A stretch of DNA of 64,000 nt from Chloroflexi bacterium 54-19 (GCA_001898225.1 MKTJ01000077.1:504352-568351), one strand, 5' to 3'. Numbered from the stretch's first letter, positions 8,443 through 17,733 are shown. A program made the numbers and translations. The notes: generated from the letters alone by a model not told the origin.

Positions 8443-9588
8443 CTAGACCGCCCAGCCGCTCTCGCTCACTTTCGCGGCAAAATATTTATCATCAAGGGCC
8501 AGGCCAAAGCCCGCTTTATCCGGTACCACCAACTTGCCATCTTCAATCCGGTAGGCCGAGGCGTCCAGCCCATCGACAAAACCACCGTCCCACTCCACGA
8601 AGGCAAACCCTTTGATGGCCGAAGCGACGTGGGCCGAGGCATAGTTTCCATAGAGGACGCCGTAATTGTGAGGGCCGCTCCTTACCCCGGCCTTATCCAG
8701 TTCCCGGCCCAGTTCGATCCAGTTTCTAAATCCGAACCCGCGCATGTCGTATTGCACGATATTTATCAGCCCGGCTTTGGCCCAATCAATCAGGAGAGGG
8801 GAGGCGAGCCCCTCACCGTCCGCAATCAGGACAGGTAGATTCTCGGCGACCAGCCATTCTTTCAGGTCAGAATACAACTGGTCGTCTTCGTGGAAAGCTT
8901 CTTCCAGCCAGAAGACTTTAGCTTCACGGGTCGCCGCCAGGAATTCTTTGGTCAAATTGAGGTTAAAGCCGTTGTTAGCGTCCACCATCAGGTAACCGTC
9001 CGGCCCAATCACCTCCCGGAGACCGTTTACAATCGCAATATCGCGCTGCATCCCGGCCTGCAGGGGCATAAAGCGAGCCCCGCGCCCCACTTTAGCTTTG
9101 AAGTTGCGGTGACCGCGTTCCCAGCCTTCCCTGGCCTCGTTCTGCATCAATTCGACGGCGGCTTTATCGTCGGCGAGGTCCAGGTCGTCAAAATATAACG
9201 AGGTATCGTAAAATGGTACCCGGAACGGGGCGTCTCCGGCCTGGAAGAAATCTCCAGCGACCAGTTTATAGACCGGGGTGTTATTGACCTGTCCGAGCCA
9301 ATCGAGCAAAGGGAATTCGAGGTCGAAAAAGGCCGGTTGAACCAGCCCATCTTCGGTAAACATATCCCTTAGAGAATTACCTAGTAGAGATTCTGCACGT
9401 TCTTTCGGAAGATTAGCCATCCCAAACCCGGTGATACCCCCGGCGGTGATACGGGCTAAATCTACTCTCAACTTTTTGCCGTGGACGCCCAGGCGGGCAT
9501 TTCGCCCGGCGTTGCGCCAGCGTTCGCCCCATAGCGAAACCCATTCGATTTTTTCAAGCTTGATGTTACTGTCTAGAGTGACTTTCAT
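8443..9588 (-). CDS. Enolase-superfamily (mandelate racemase/muconate lactonizing-type) enzyme
   Basis: 381 residues from the ATG at 9588; the frame upstream of it is untypical for the family and an AGGA-type site precedes this ATG. Superfamily features are visible: a basic motif FKAKVG, metal-ligand Asp in YLMVDANNGFN, Glu in VFWLEEAF, a third acidic site in VLIADGEGLAS, and a C-terminal GPHNYGVLYGNYASAH with a candidate catalytic His. The family abstracts a proton alpha to a carboxylate (sugar-acid dehydratases, racemases). The substrate is not readable; a sugar acid is likely by analogy. It stands alone, with no sugar genes next to it. A second, distinct family member lies at 31587-32768 in the fucose-type cluster. 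Confidence 0.85.
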   Translation of the reverse strand: MKVTLDSNIKLEKIEWVSLWGERWRNAGRNARLGVHGKKLRVDLARITAGGITGFGMANLPKERAESLLGNSLRDMFTEDGLVQPAFFDLEFPLLDWLGQVNNTPVYKLVAGDFFQAGDAPFRVPFYDTSLYFDDLDLADDKAAVELMQNEAREGWERGHRNFKAKVGRGARFMPLQAGMQRDIAIVNGLREVIGPDGYLMVDANNGFNLNLTKEFLAATREAKVFWLEEAFHEDDQLYSDLKEWLVAENLPVLIADGEGLASPLLIDWAKAGLINIVQYDMRGFGFRNWIELGRELDKAGVRSGPHNYGVLYGNYASAHVASAIKGFAFVEWDGGFVDGLDASAYRIEDGKLVVPDKAGFGLALDDKYFAAKVSESGWAV

Positions 9589-9960
9589 TGTCCTGTTTTC
9601 TCCCCAATCTAAAAAATTTCCAGGTTCCAACTGCGCCTGTCTTTGGCTTTGCAGCGGTAAAATTATAGCCCTAATTTCCCAAAGCAACCAATTTGTAAGT
9701 CTTGAGGAATTTTTAACACACCCTGGTAATTTGTATTTAATTAACTTCAAAATACAATCTTTTATTTATTCTTTTAAACCCTCATTTTGATTATTTTGAT
9801 CTTGACTCAATATACGGCAACTCAAGTTGTATACGAATATATTACATTCTAATGACAGCTTGAAATTGTTTAATAAAATGTGGCATTATTTTAGTTTATG
9901 GGCTATAATTATGCTGCATTTCCCATTAAGAAATTAAATAAGCAGCTTTGGAGGATTACG
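9589..9960. other. Divergent AT-rich promoter region
   Basis: About 370 bases between the leftward enolase-superfamily gene and the rightward secreted-protein gene, and so the site of both promoters. Strongly AT-rich. No operator palindrome or structured RNA was recognised. Confidence 0.45.
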
Positions 9961-11280
9961 ATGCAGTTGCGCTCGCGCTTATTCATTGTCCCGTTTTTGC
10001 TTATGGCCGTATTGATTTTGCAACCTTTACAGGCAAACGCTGCGGACGGGGACAAGTCTTGTTTCAACGAAACCGGCTTTTGTATGGAAGGCCGGATTAA
10101 ACAATATTGGGAGCAAAACGGTGGGCTGGCTGTCTTTGGTTTCCCCATCAGTGACCAGCACCAGGAACTGGTTGAAGGTAAACCTTTCCAGGTCCAAATT
10201 TTCCAGCGTAACCGCCTGGAGCTACACCCCGAAAACGCGGCCCCTTATGATGTGCTGCTGGGCCGTTTAGGAGTTGTGCGCCTCGAACAGCAGGGCCGGG
10301 ATTGGACTAAATTTGGCAAGTCTTCGGGCGGCCCGGTTTCCGCCGATTGCCTGGCGTTCTCGGATACCGGCCAGAACGTTTGCGGACCTTTTTTGAACTA
10401 CTTCAAAACTCACGGCCTGGAATTTGACGGGGCCGCTGGTAAGAGCTACCCCGAGAGTCTAGCCCTGTTCGGTCTACCCATTTCACCCAGCGTGGTCGAA
10501 ACCAACGGGAGCGGCGATACCGTCGAAACCCAATGGTTCGAGCGGGCCCGCTTCGAATATCACCCGGCCAACCCTGACCCTTACAAGGTTGAACTCGGTC
10601 TTCTGGGTAGTGAAGTAAAAGATGGCGCTGCCAGCACTCCGACGACGCCAACGACACCTACTACCCCGACCACTCCCGCCACCCCCAAGGTTGTCTGCAA
10701 GGACGTGCCGGACTCAATAACCGGTAGTATTGCTCCCAGCCGTTGTATGGCCCTGGGTACCTACGCCTGGGCCACAGGGGCCGGGTTTAAGGGTGGTGAG
10801 CAGGTGGGTTACTGGCTCAACGACCCCGATGGACACCCGGTCGCGGGTACCAAAAAGACCTACACTATTCCTTCCAACGGCGCGGGTACGATCAGTTTTG
10901 ATACCAGCTTTTCGGGTTATTACGCGGGGTTGTGGTCGTGGGTCTTTGAAGGCACCACCACCCATCACCAATCGGTTATCTACTTCCGGTTAATGAACCA
11001 GAAGGATACCGGGATTACCCTGAGTAATATCAACGGGACGACACGGGGCGGAAAGGCCAGTGTTTCGATTAAAGCCGACCCTAACCTGGCTTGTAACCTG
11101 GAATATTACGACCCCGAAGGCTACCGGAGTTCGACCGAAGGCCTTGGAAAACAGACCACCGATGCAAACGGCAATGCCACCTGGACCTGGACAATTGGCA
11201 ACAATTCAGCAACAGGCTATGGTTACCTGGCGGTGACCTGTAACGACGTAACCATCAGCGGTGAAATAACTATCAGCTAA
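9961..11280 (+). CDS. Secreted protein with FGFP/FERARFEYHP-type repeats
   Basis: 439 residues from the ATG at 9961, which has GGAGG just upstream; the frame opens earlier at 9898 but that would bury the signal peptide. Signal peptide: SRLFIVPFLLMAVLILQPLQANAADG. Residues ~30-220 contain two copies of a repeat common in Chloroflexota exported proteins: YWEQNGGLAVFGFPISDQ...VQIFQRNRLELHPENAAPYDVLLGRLG and YFKTHGLEFDG...LALFGLPISPS...TQWFERARFEYHPANPDPYKVELGLLG. A TPTTPTT linker follows, then a ~190-residue beta-rich C-terminal domain (WATGAGFKGGEQVGYWLNDPDGHPV...). Function unknown; probably cell-surface or extracellular. A strong terminator follows. Confidence 0.85.
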   Translation: MQLRSRLFIVPFLLMAVLILQPLQANAADGDKSCFNETGFCMEGRIKQYWEQNGGLAVFGFPISDQHQELVEGKPFQVQIFQRNRLELHPENAAPYDVLLGRLGVVRLEQQGRDWTKFGKSSGGPVSADCLAFSDTGQNVCGPFLNYFKTHGLEFDGAAGKSYPESLALFGLPISPSVVETNGSGDTVETQWFERARFEYHPANPDPYKVELGLLGSEVKDGAASTPTTPTTPTTPTTPATPKVVCKDVPDSITGSIAPSRCMALGTYAWATGAGFKGGEQVGYWLNDPDGHPVAGTKKTYTIPSNGAGTISFDTSFSGYYAGLWSWVFEGTTTHHQSVIYFRLMNQKDTGITLSNINGTTRGGKASVSIKADPNLACNLEYYDPEGYRSSTEGLGKQTTDANGNATWTWTIGNNSATGYGYLAVTCNDVTISGEITIS

Positions 11281-11305
11281 GACGGCTTGGGGTTTTCCAA
11301 ACCTG

Positions 11306-11353
11306 AAAATAAAAGGCTCCGAGTGCTGTTAAAGCCCCGGAGCCTTTTATTTT
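11306..11353. terminator. Bidirectional rho-independent terminator
   Basis: AAAATAAAAGGCTCCG at 11306-11321 pairs with CGGAGCCTTTTATTTT at 11338-11353. This 16-bp stem has A-rich and T-rich flanks and serves the convergent secreted-protein and MDR genes. Confidence 0.9.
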
Positions 11354-11390
11354 AGGAAAAATAGGAATTAATTTTTAACCCAAAAAGTTT

Positions 11391-12386
11391 TTAACCTGGA
11401 ATAAGAATAATCTTGCGGGAGGCCGACCGGGCCTGGCGTTCCCAGCCCTCGGCCGCCTGGGAAAGTGGAAGCCTATCTCGCGCCACGCTCAGCCGTCCCT
11501 CGGCGGCGTATTTGAGAATTTCCGCCAGGGCGTCCGCTTTCTGCTTGCCAGTCAGACCGTTATTGGTGTAGCCGAGAATGTTGTGGAGATGGCTCCGCAC
11601 CAGGGCCGACTCGAAGCGGACCACTGCCCCGGCAGACGAACCGATATTGACCAGTCTACCGTGGTGGCCCAGGGAACGCAGGGCCGCTTCCGCCGGAAGA
11701 CCCCAGACCGGGTCGATTACGAGATGCAAAGGGCCTTCACAGGCCGCCTCGATACGCCGGGTGATGTCGGCCAGGTCGTCACCGGAGAGGTCCACCACCA
11801 CATCGGCCCCCTGTTTGAGGGCCTGTTCGCGGCCACTTTCGCTGCGGGCAGCCGCAATCACCCGGCTCGCTCCAAGGATACGGGCCGCCTGGACCGCGAC
11901 CTGACCTACCGCGCCGCTGGCCCCCAGGACCAACACTTGCTCTCCCGGTTGAAGGTTGCCCCGCCAGGTCAGGGCCATCCAGCCCGCAATGGCCGAAAGA
12001 CCGAGCGAAGCCGCCGCGTCGTCACTCACTCCATCGGGTAAGGCCAGGGTGTTTTCCTCTTTGACAATGCAGTAAAGGGCCATGCTTCCGTTACCCGGCT
12101 TCATCCCGGCCTCACCGTTAAACCAGATGCGCTGGCCGGTTGGCAGGGTATCAGCTTCCTCGACTATCCCGATACCCTGGACACCGGGGATATAGGGCAG
12201 GGGCGGCGGGCCAAAATAAGAGGTGCCGGTAGCGCAAAGCAGGTCAAGGGGGCTGATTGGGGCCGCCAGCACTCGCACCAGCGCCTGCCCCTGGCCCGGC
12301 GTAAAGGTGGGCCTGGGGATAGAAAGATAGGCTGGTGGGGTGGCATATTGTTGAATTACAGCCGCGGGCATTTCGGCGTTAGTCAT
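11391..12386 (-). CDS. Zinc-independent MDR oxidoreductase (quinone reductase-like)
   Basis: 331 residues, medium-chain dehydrogenase/reductase fold. The N-terminal GroES-like domain contains APISPLDLLCATGTSYFG and GVQGIGIVEE. The nucleotide-binding Rossmann motif is VLVLGASGAVGQVAVQAARILGA, the AxxGxxG form typical of NADPH:quinone reductases. The structural-zinc cysteine cluster of zinc alcohol dehydrogenases is absent. It probably reduces quinones or enones with NADPH; the substrate is unknown. Single gene, convergent with the secreted protein and transcribed away from the amidohydrolase terminator. Confidence 0.88.
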   Translation of the reverse strand: MTNAEMPAAVIQQYATPPAYLSIPRPTFTPGQGQALVRVLAAPISPLDLLCATGTSYFGPPPLPYIPGVQGIGIVEEADTLPTGQRIWFNGEAGMKPGNGSMALYCIVKEENTLALPDGVSDDAAASLGLSAIAGWMALTWRGNLQPGEQVLVLGASGAVGQVAVQAARILGASRVIAAARSESGREQALKQGADVVVDLSGDDLADITRRIEAACEGPLHLVIDPVWGLPAEAALRSLGHHGRLVNIGSSAGAVVRFESALVRSHLHNILGYTNNGLTGKQKADALAEILKYAAEGRLSVARDRLPLSQAAEGWERQARSASRKIILIPG

Positions 12387-12451
12387 TGGCCTTACTCCTC
12401 GTCCTCCTTAACTTAAACTTTTTCACCTGTAATCTTAACAATTTTATTAAG

Positions 12452-12503
12452 AAAAAACAGAGATTGGCCGGGCAGTCCCTGGTTTTGGAAACCGCCCGGC
12501 CAA
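12452..12503 (-). terminator. Rho-independent terminator of the amidohydrolase gene
   Basis: TTGGCCGGGC at 12464-12473 pairs exactly with GCCCGGCCAA at 12494-12503. On the minus strand it is followed within a few bases by a run of six T (12452-12457 region). Confidence 0.85.
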
Positions 12504-12515
12504 CCAGACCCCGAA

Positions 12516-13970
12516 TTAAGAGGCGCTGCTCTTTTCGGTATAGGTATAGGGATTGTCGATAAACTCGACTGTTGCTTTTTCCGGGTTCATGGCTTCGTTC
12601 CAGGCTTGCGGCCCCAACTGGCCCCGGATATACTCGACCGATTTCTCTATAGCCTGCCGCGCCCGGTTGAGGTCGTCACCAAGCAGACGGCCATTGTATT
12701 TAACGACCTTGCCGTCAACCATCACGGTATGGACATCCCCGCGCCCGGCCTGGAAGACCACGTGACCGTAAGGATGGACCAGCGGGAACATAACCGGAGA
12801 CTGGTCATTTTTAATCAGGACCAGGTCGGCTTTCTTGCCGGGCGTGATGCTGCCGATGATATTCTCCATACCGAGGGCTTCCGCACCGCCCATGGTGCCC
12901 CAGTTCACGACCTGTTCGGCCCGTAAGTGTGAGAGCATGACGGTATTGCCGAGTTTATGCGCTTCCATGTGTTCACGGGAGCGGTCCGCGCTGAGGGTCG
13001 AACGCATAGCCGAGAACAAATCGCCGCTCCACCAGACGCTGGTATCCATCGAGAGCGAAACTGGAATGTTGTGCCGCCGCAGCATCCAGGTAGGTGGGTA
13101 GCCCTGCCCGGCGTTATGCTCGCTCTCGCTCGAAACTGAGGCGTGCCCGCCCGTCGCGGCAATCCTCTGGTAGGAATCATCGGAGAGGGTAGCGGCATGG
13201 ACATAGATGGTGGACGGGGTCATAAACCCGCCATCGTACATTTGCTGGATACCGGTGTCGTTGGTGGCGCCCCAGACCCCGGCGTGGGTCGTTACGGGCA
13301 AATTCAGTTCGCGGGCCGATTCAAAAGCGCCCTTTTCGGGGAAAGCCGGGTCGCCGGTGACATCGAAAGCCAGTTGCATCCGCAGCATGTCGCTGTGGCC
13401 GTCAATCCGGCGGCGGACAAAGTCGCGGAATTCCGGTGCTTTGCTCCAGACCCAGGGCGCGCCGAGCAGGTTGCCATAAGCCAGGACAAAGCGGCCCGGC
13501 ACCGATTCGAGGGCGTCGGCGGCGGCATCGGCGTGATCTACCGTCTGGAGACCGTGCGACCAGTCCACCGTGGTCGTCACCCCGGCGTCAATCGCCTCGA
13601 TGGCGCTAAGCAAGTTACCGGCGTAAATATCTTCGGGCCGGAAAATCTTGCCCCAGTTCAGGTAATAAAAGTAGAAATAGTTTGTAAGCGTCCAATCTGC
13701 ACCGTAACCCCGCAGCACGGTCTGCCACATGTGACGGTGGGTATCGACCATACCCGGCATCAGGATACCGCCGGTAGCGTCAATCTCTGCCGTACCATCC
13801 GGTACTTCAAGCTGGCGGCCTACACTCACGATGGTGTTACCGCTCACAAAAACATCGCCATTTTCAATTAAGCCAAGGGCCGGGTCAACTGTGATAACGG
13901 TGGCGTTACGAAATACCACCGGGCGATCCGCCTCAAACTGGGTAGCATTTGTTTCAGAAGTCTGGCTCAT
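12516..13970 (-). CDS. Metal-dependent amidohydrolase (TrzA/AtzA/SAH-deaminase-like)
   Basis: 484 residues, amidohydrolase superfamily. Metal-binding signature GMVDTHRHMWQT (HxH), TTHAGVWG (His), IYVHAATLSDD (His) and the late Asp in VSLSMDTSVWWSGDLF. The composite beta-sandwich closes with ITPGKKADLVLI. This layout is that of s-triazine/cytosine/SAH/guanine deaminase-type enzymes. The usual His-xx-Ala-x-Leu and Ser-x-Asp segments are present, so it is probably active. It hydrolyses a C-N or C-Cl bond of a ring compound; the substrate is unknown. It is divergent from an IclR regulator with a putative IclR operator in the shared spacer, and so is probably part of that catabolic regulon. Confidence 0.88.
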   Translation of the reverse strand: MSQTSETNATQFEADRPVVFRNATVITVDPALGLIENGDVFVSGNTIVSVGRQLEVPDGTAEIDATGGILMPGMVDTHRHMWQTVLRGYGADWTLTNYFYFYYLNWGKIFRPEDIYAGNLLSAIEAIDAGVTTTVDWSHGLQTVDHADAAADALESVPGRFVLAYGNLLGAPWVWSKAPEFRDFVRRRIDGHSDMLRMQLAFDVTGDPAFPEKGAFESARELNLPVTTHAGVWGATNDTGIQQMYDGGFMTPSTIYVHAATLSDDSYQRIAATGGHASVSSESEHNAGQGYPPTWMLRRHNIPVSLSMDTSVWWSGDLFSAMRSTLSADRSREHMEAHKLGNTVMLSHLRAEQVVNWGTMGGAEALGMENIIGSITPGKKADLVLIKNDQSPVMFPLVHPYGHVVFQAGRGDVHTVMVDGKVVKYNGRLLGDDLNRARQAIEKSVEYIRGQLGPQAWNEAMNPEKATVEFIDNPYTYTEKSSAS

Positions 13971-14118
13971 CTCTGCTCACCTCATATTATTCAGGCAGCA
14001 GGCGAAACTTCAACCGGTGGGGTCTGGTTGACGGGCGCCCTTGCCTGTTTCTGATAACTTCTAGCTTCATTGCCTATTGATATAATGTTCTTTAGAATAT
14101 TTTTGGCGAATAAGGGGC

Positions 14119-14135
14119 TGTCCGCATAGCGGACA
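14119..14135. promoter_or_regulatory. Putative IclR operator (copy 1)
   Basis: TGTCCGC-ATA-GCGGACA, a perfect 7-bp inverted repeat with a 3-base centre, in the divergent spacer between the amidohydrolase and iclR. A near-identical element lies at 15282-15298 in front of the CoA-transferase operon. Sharing the motif only around this regulator supports it as the IclR binding site. Confidence 0.7.
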
Positions 14136-14384
14136 ACCGTCCACTTTTATAGTATTACATATTTTTGGAGCCGGAGTCAATACCCGTTAACATTTTTCAA
14201 CAGTATAGATTTTAGTTTTTTGTGTTTAGTTTTATAATCTGGTCTGGCTCGAATAGAAAAATTAAAAACGGTAAAAAAGGAGCATAGACAGCCGGGCGGT
14301 GAATCTGCTACCATAAGCCAGGGTAAAATTGCGGTTATTTTTATTAAATTGCTAAAGCTAGTTGTCAAAAAATAAGGGGAAGAA

Positions 14385-15194
14385 ATGCGCGGGGAAACTG
14401 GACCTGACTTTATAGAAGCCCTGGCGCGGGGCCTGGATGTCATCCGGGCGTTTGGTCCCAACCGGCCCACCATGACCTTAAGTGAGATAGCAGCGGCCAG
14501 CGGCCTCGCCCGGCCTACCGCTCGCCGGATGCTCCTGACGCTGCAAGAACTCGGCTATGTCCGCAACAATCCCAACGGCTTTAGCCTCACTCCCCGCATC
14601 CTGGAACTGGGGATGGCCTATATCGGGTCCACCAGCATCTGGGAAATTGCCCGCCCTCATCTCGAAAAACTGGTTGAAACAACCGGCGAATCTTCCTCGC
14701 TGGCCCAGCTTGACGGCTCGGATATTGTCTATGTCGCCAGGGTGGCCGTCCCCAAGATTATCACTATCGCCGTCAGAATCGGGACTCGCTTCCCGGCCCT
14801 GCAAACCTCGCTAGGTAAGGTCTTACTGGCCGCTTTATCACCCGAAGAACTTGAAAAAGTGCTGGCCGAGCCGAGCCGCTCCGGTATTAACCCTCTCTGG
14901 AAGCCCGATAAGGCCGAATACACCAGGGTCTTGCAGGAAGTCAGGACCAAGGGTTGGGCCCTTACCGACGAACATCTCGCCCCCGGCATCCGTTCGGTTG
15001 CCGCGCCTGTCCGCGACGGTTCCGGTGGGGTAGTGGCCGCTCTCAACATAAGCGTCCATGCCGCCGAGACCAGTCTCGAAACTCTCCTGGGCCAGTACCT
15101 GCCCATTTTGTTGCAAACCGCCGCCGCCATAAGCGCCGATTGGACTCTCTGGCAAAGCCGCCCGGAAATAGTTCTCACCCCTAATAAATCATGA
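14385..15194 (+). CDS. IclR family transcriptional regulator
   Basis: 269 residues. The N-terminal winged helix-turn-helix is LARGLDVIRAFGPNRPTMTLSEIAAASGLARPTARRMLLTLQELGYVR. The C-terminal IclR effector domain includes GTRFPALQTSLGKVLLAAL and GWALTDEHLAPGIRSVAAPVRDGSGGVVAALNISV, the usual Cys position being replaced. It resembles PcaR/PobR-type regulators that control aromatic catabolism. Placed between the divergent amidohydrolase and the rightward CoA-transferase/lyase/dioxygenase genes, with matching palindromes on both sides. It probably controls all of them in response to a pathway intermediate. Confidence 0.93.
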   Translation: MRGETGPDFIEALARGLDVIRAFGPNRPTMTLSEIAAASGLARPTARRMLLTLQELGYVRNNPNGFSLTPRILELGMAYIGSTSIWEIARPHLEKLVETTGESSSLAQLDGSDIVYVARVAVPKIITIAVRIGTRFPALQTSLGKVLLAALSPEELEKVLAEPSRSGINPLWKPDKAEYTRVLQEVRTKGWALTDEHLAPGIRSVAAPVRDGSGGVVAALNISVHAAETSLETLLGQYLPILLQTAAAISADWTLWQSRPEIVLTPNKS

Positions 15195-15238
15195 AATTGT
15201 GGATACTTTAGCCCTGAATTAGTCCCGGTCCAGACCTA

Positions 15239-15267
15239 TTGACAGCGCCCGGAAGCCTGTCTATAAT
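15239..15267 (+). promoter_or_regulatory. Consensus sigma-70 promoter of the CoA-transferase operon
   Basis: TTGACA at 15239-15244 and TATAAT at 15262-15267, both perfect consensus hexamers separated by exactly 17 bases. The start site would fall at about 15274, inside the palindromic operator. This is ideal geometry for repression by the adjacent IclR regulator. Confidence 0.85.
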
Positions 15268-15273
15268 GAATTA

Positions 15274-15298
15274 CGGACAACTGTCCGCACAACGGACA
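15274..15298. promoter_or_regulatory. Putative IclR operator (copy 2), overlapping transcription start
   Basis: TGTCCGC-ACA-ACGGACA at 15282-15298 matches copy 1 with one arm mismatch. It is overlapped by a second inverted pair, CGGACA-AC-TGTCCG, at 15274-15287, giving three alternating half-sites. It lies immediately downstream of the consensus promoter. Confidence 0.72.
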
Positions 15299-15402
15299 TA
15301 AACCCAAAGACTCAAAATCCGACGTTAAAAAAATAAAGATACTGTGGGGAGCAAACCGGTCCGGCGTTTGCCGGTTTATCCTCCTGGGAAGGCTAAATAG
15401 CC

Positions 15403-16653
15403 ATGGGGCAAAATAGTGAGAAGCAAACCGCATCTTCTAACAATGGCGCGACCCGGCCCGGCCCTTTAGACGGCCTGGTCGTGGCCGATTTCTCCAGGGT
15501 TCTAGCCGGTCCCTACTGCACCATGTTGCTGGCCGACCTGGGAGCCACCGTTATCAAGGTTGAAAGTCCCGCCGGGGATGAAACCCGGACCTGGATACCC
15601 CCGGAACGCGAGGGGGTCTCGACCTATTACCTTTCGATTAATCGCAACAAACACGCCGTCGTCTTTGACTTCAACTCCGCTGACGACCTCAAACTCGCCA
15701 GGGAGTTAGCCTCCCGCGCCGATATATTTATTGAGAATTTTAAGCCCGGCGGTCTGAAACGGTTTGGCCTCGACTACGACGCCATCCAGCAAATCAACCC
15801 CGGCATCATTTATGCCTCGATAAGCGGGTTCGGGACCGCCGGGGGCGCTTCCCTGCCCGGCTACGACCTGATAGTCCAGGCTATGTCCGGCCTGATGAGC
15901 CTTACCGGCGACCCCGAAGGCCAGCCTTTTCGCTCCGGCATCTCGGTCTTTGATGTGATGACGGGTTTGCAATCTACCATCGGTATCCTGGCCGCCCTCA
16001 ATCACCGCAACAAGACGGGGGAAGGCCAGCACGTCGAAATCAGCCTGTTTGCCACGGCCCTTTCCGGCCTGGTCAACCATACCTCGGCTTACGTGGCCGG
16101 GGGCGTGGTGCCGCACCGCATGGGTAACGCCCACCCCAGCCTTTTTCCCTATGAACCGTTGCCAACTGCCGACCTTGATATTATTATTGCAGCAGGGAAT
16201 AGCGGCCAGTTCCGCAAACTGTGCGAAGCCCTCGAATTGCCGGGGTTGCCCGACGACCCCCGGTTTGTCAGGTCCGAGGACCGCAACCGCAACCGGGAGG
16301 AGTTACGGCCTTTGCTGGTGGAACGCTTGCGTACCCGCCCGGCCAAAGAATGGTTTGACCGGTTGACAAAACTGGGTGTGCCCTGCGGCCCTATTAACAC
16401 CATCGAAGGCGGGGTAAAATTCGCCCAGGAAATTGGCCTTAACCCCATCGTGGAAGTAGGTGAGGGAGCCGACATGATACCCATGATTCGCCACCCTCTC
16501 ACTTTTTCCCGGACGCCGCCCCGCTATGTCTCGCCGCCCCCGGCCCTGGGCCAGGATAGCGAGGAAATTAGAGCCTGGCTCAGCCAGCCGGATTATGCTC
16601 CTTTGGAGAACGGCTCCGCTGACTCTAAAAAGTTTCAGGCGCAGGAACAATAG
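15403..16653 (+). CDS. CaiB/BaiF-type (class III) CoA-transferase
   Basis: 416 residues. Family signatures: PLDGLVVADFSRVLAGPYCTMLLADLGATVIKVESPAGDETR at the N-terminus, ADIFIENFKPGGLKRFGLDYDAI, and the catalytic Asp155 in GYDLIVQAMSGLMSLTG. The C-terminal segment GVPCGPINTIEGGVKFAQE is also typical. It transfers CoA between carboxylic acids, probably activating an organic-acid intermediate. Start ATG within CCATGG at the end of a ~130-base leader that carries the promoter and IclR operator. The citrate-synthase-like gene follows 40 bases later; the pair suggests activation of an acid followed by carbon-carbon lyase cleavage. Confidence 0.92.
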   Translation: MGQNSEKQTASSNNGATRPGPLDGLVVADFSRVLAGPYCTMLLADLGATVIKVESPAGDETRTWIPPEREGVSTYYLSINRNKHAVVFDFNSADDLKLARELASRADIFIENFKPGGLKRFGLDYDAIQQINPGIIYASISGFGTAGGASLPGYDLIVQAMSGLMSLTGDPEGQPFRSGISVFDVMTGLQSTIGILAALNHRNKTGEGQHVEISLFATALSGLVNHTSAYVAGGVVPHRMGNAHPSLFPYEPLPTADLDIIIAAGNSGQFRKLCEALELPGLPDDPRFVRSEDRNRNREELRPLLVERLRTRPAKEWFDRLTKLGVPCGPINTIEGGVKFAQEIGLNPIVEVGEGADMIPMIRHPLTFSRTPPRYVSPPPALGQDSEEIRAWLSQPDYAPLENGSADSKKFQAQEQ

Positions 16654-16693
16654 ACAAACTTTCACACTAGACAGTAAAGGAGATTGGGTAGGT

Positions 16694-17503
16694 ATGGAAT
16701 TCCCTACCGGACTCGGTACCTCGGACGCTACCACTATTCGCCTCCTGGGTCATAACCTGGCCGAAGAACTTATCGGGCAGGTCGGTTTTGGCGAACTGGC
16801 CCTGTGGCTGGCGACCCAGAAGCGGCCCACCCCGAACCAGGTCCGCATGTTTGAAGCGGTGCAGGTTTCGCTGGCCGACCACGGTTTTACCCCCATTGCT
16901 ATCGCTGCCCGCATGACCCTCTATAGCGCGCCCGACGCGTTGCAGGGTGCCCTGGCTGCCGGGTTGCTGGGTGGAGGCTCCCGCTTTTTAGGCGTGACCG
17001 AGGATACGGGCCGCTTTCTGGCCGGTGTCCTGGCTAAAGTAGACGGTCCTCTCCCGAACATCTCCGAGGAATGGGACGAACTGGCCCGCCAGGCCGTTAA
17101 AGAGCAACGGGCGGCGGGGAAATTCGTGCCTGGGTTGGGCCACCCGGTCCACAAAAACGTTGACCCCCGGACTGCAGTAATTTTTGAGCTGGCCGAAAAA
17201 GAGAATCTTCGCGGCCCGCACCTGCGCCTGTTCGAGGCCATTGGCCGGGTCCACGGCGAGATTCTCAGTCGGAAGTTACCCCTGAACGGGGCCGGGGTGG
17301 CCGGGGCGGCCCTGGCCGATATTGGCCTGGCTCCCGAACTACTCAGGGGTGTGGCCTTGCTGGCCCGCGCCGCCGGGCTATTGGGTCACCTTGCTGAAGA
17401 AATGCGCAACCCCATCGCCCCGGCCATCTACGCGGCGGTTGACCGGAACGCGGTTTACCGCCCTTTATCCGAAACCGAAGACGAAGAAGAAACGAATCAA
17501 TAA
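16694..17503 (+). CDS. Short citrate-synthase-family protein (citryl-CoA lyase-like)
   Basis: 269 residues from the ATG at 16694 (AAAGGAGA about 11 bases upstream); the frame opens at 16526 but that part overlaps the CoA-transferase. Citrate synthase-fold features: PTPNQVRMFEAVQVSLADHGFTPIAIAARMTLYSAPDALQGALAAGL, then GLGHPVHKNVDPRT (the GxGHPxxKxxDPR motif) and NGAGVAGAALADIGL. The first active-site His segment of true citrate synthases (LHGGANE) is replaced by GGGSRFLG. The short length and this change fit the lyase-type branch (citryl-CoA lyase or related acyl-CoA lyases) rather than a TCA-cycle synthase. It follows the CoA-transferase in the IclR-controlled operon and probably cleaves the CoA ester formed there. 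Confidence 0.8.
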   Translation: MEFPTGLGTSDATTIRLLGHNLAEELIGQVGFGELALWLATQKRPTPNQVRMFEAVQVSLADHGFTPIAIAARMTLYSAPDALQGALAAGLLGGGSRFLGVTEDTGRFLAGVLAKVDGPLPNISEEWDELARQAVKEQRAAGKFVPGLGHPVHKNVDPRTAVIFELAEKENLRGPHLRLFEAIGRVHGEILSRKLPLNGAGVAGAALADIGLAPELLRGVALLARAAGLLGHLAEEMRNPIAPAIYAAVDRNAVYRPLSETEDEEETNQ

Positions 17504-17733
17504 TCCAGCCGGTTGGCTAAGTCCCGCCCTGGCAACGACGGCTGTGCGGTCAAATTTTTACAAATTGGCAAAACGGTTCAACCTATTTTGTATAGGTCAG
17601 GCGGGAAATTTGGCCTTTATAAATACACGACTTTCGCATCGAGCCTGGAAAACCTTAAAATAATTGGAAAGTAACTTCCAAAGAGTGTTTCAAGCGAAAG
17701 TCCTAAAATGGTAAGAGTAAAGAGAGGTTCAAA

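Noticed and set aside
9589..9750. Upstream extension of the enolase-superfamily gene
   Set aside because: Sequence before ATG 9588 is not family-like and lies in an AT-rich promoter region.
16526..16693. Upstream extension of the citrate-synthase-like gene
   Set aside because: It overlaps the CoA-transferase coding end; AAAGGAGA before ATG 16694 and the family N-terminus support the later start.
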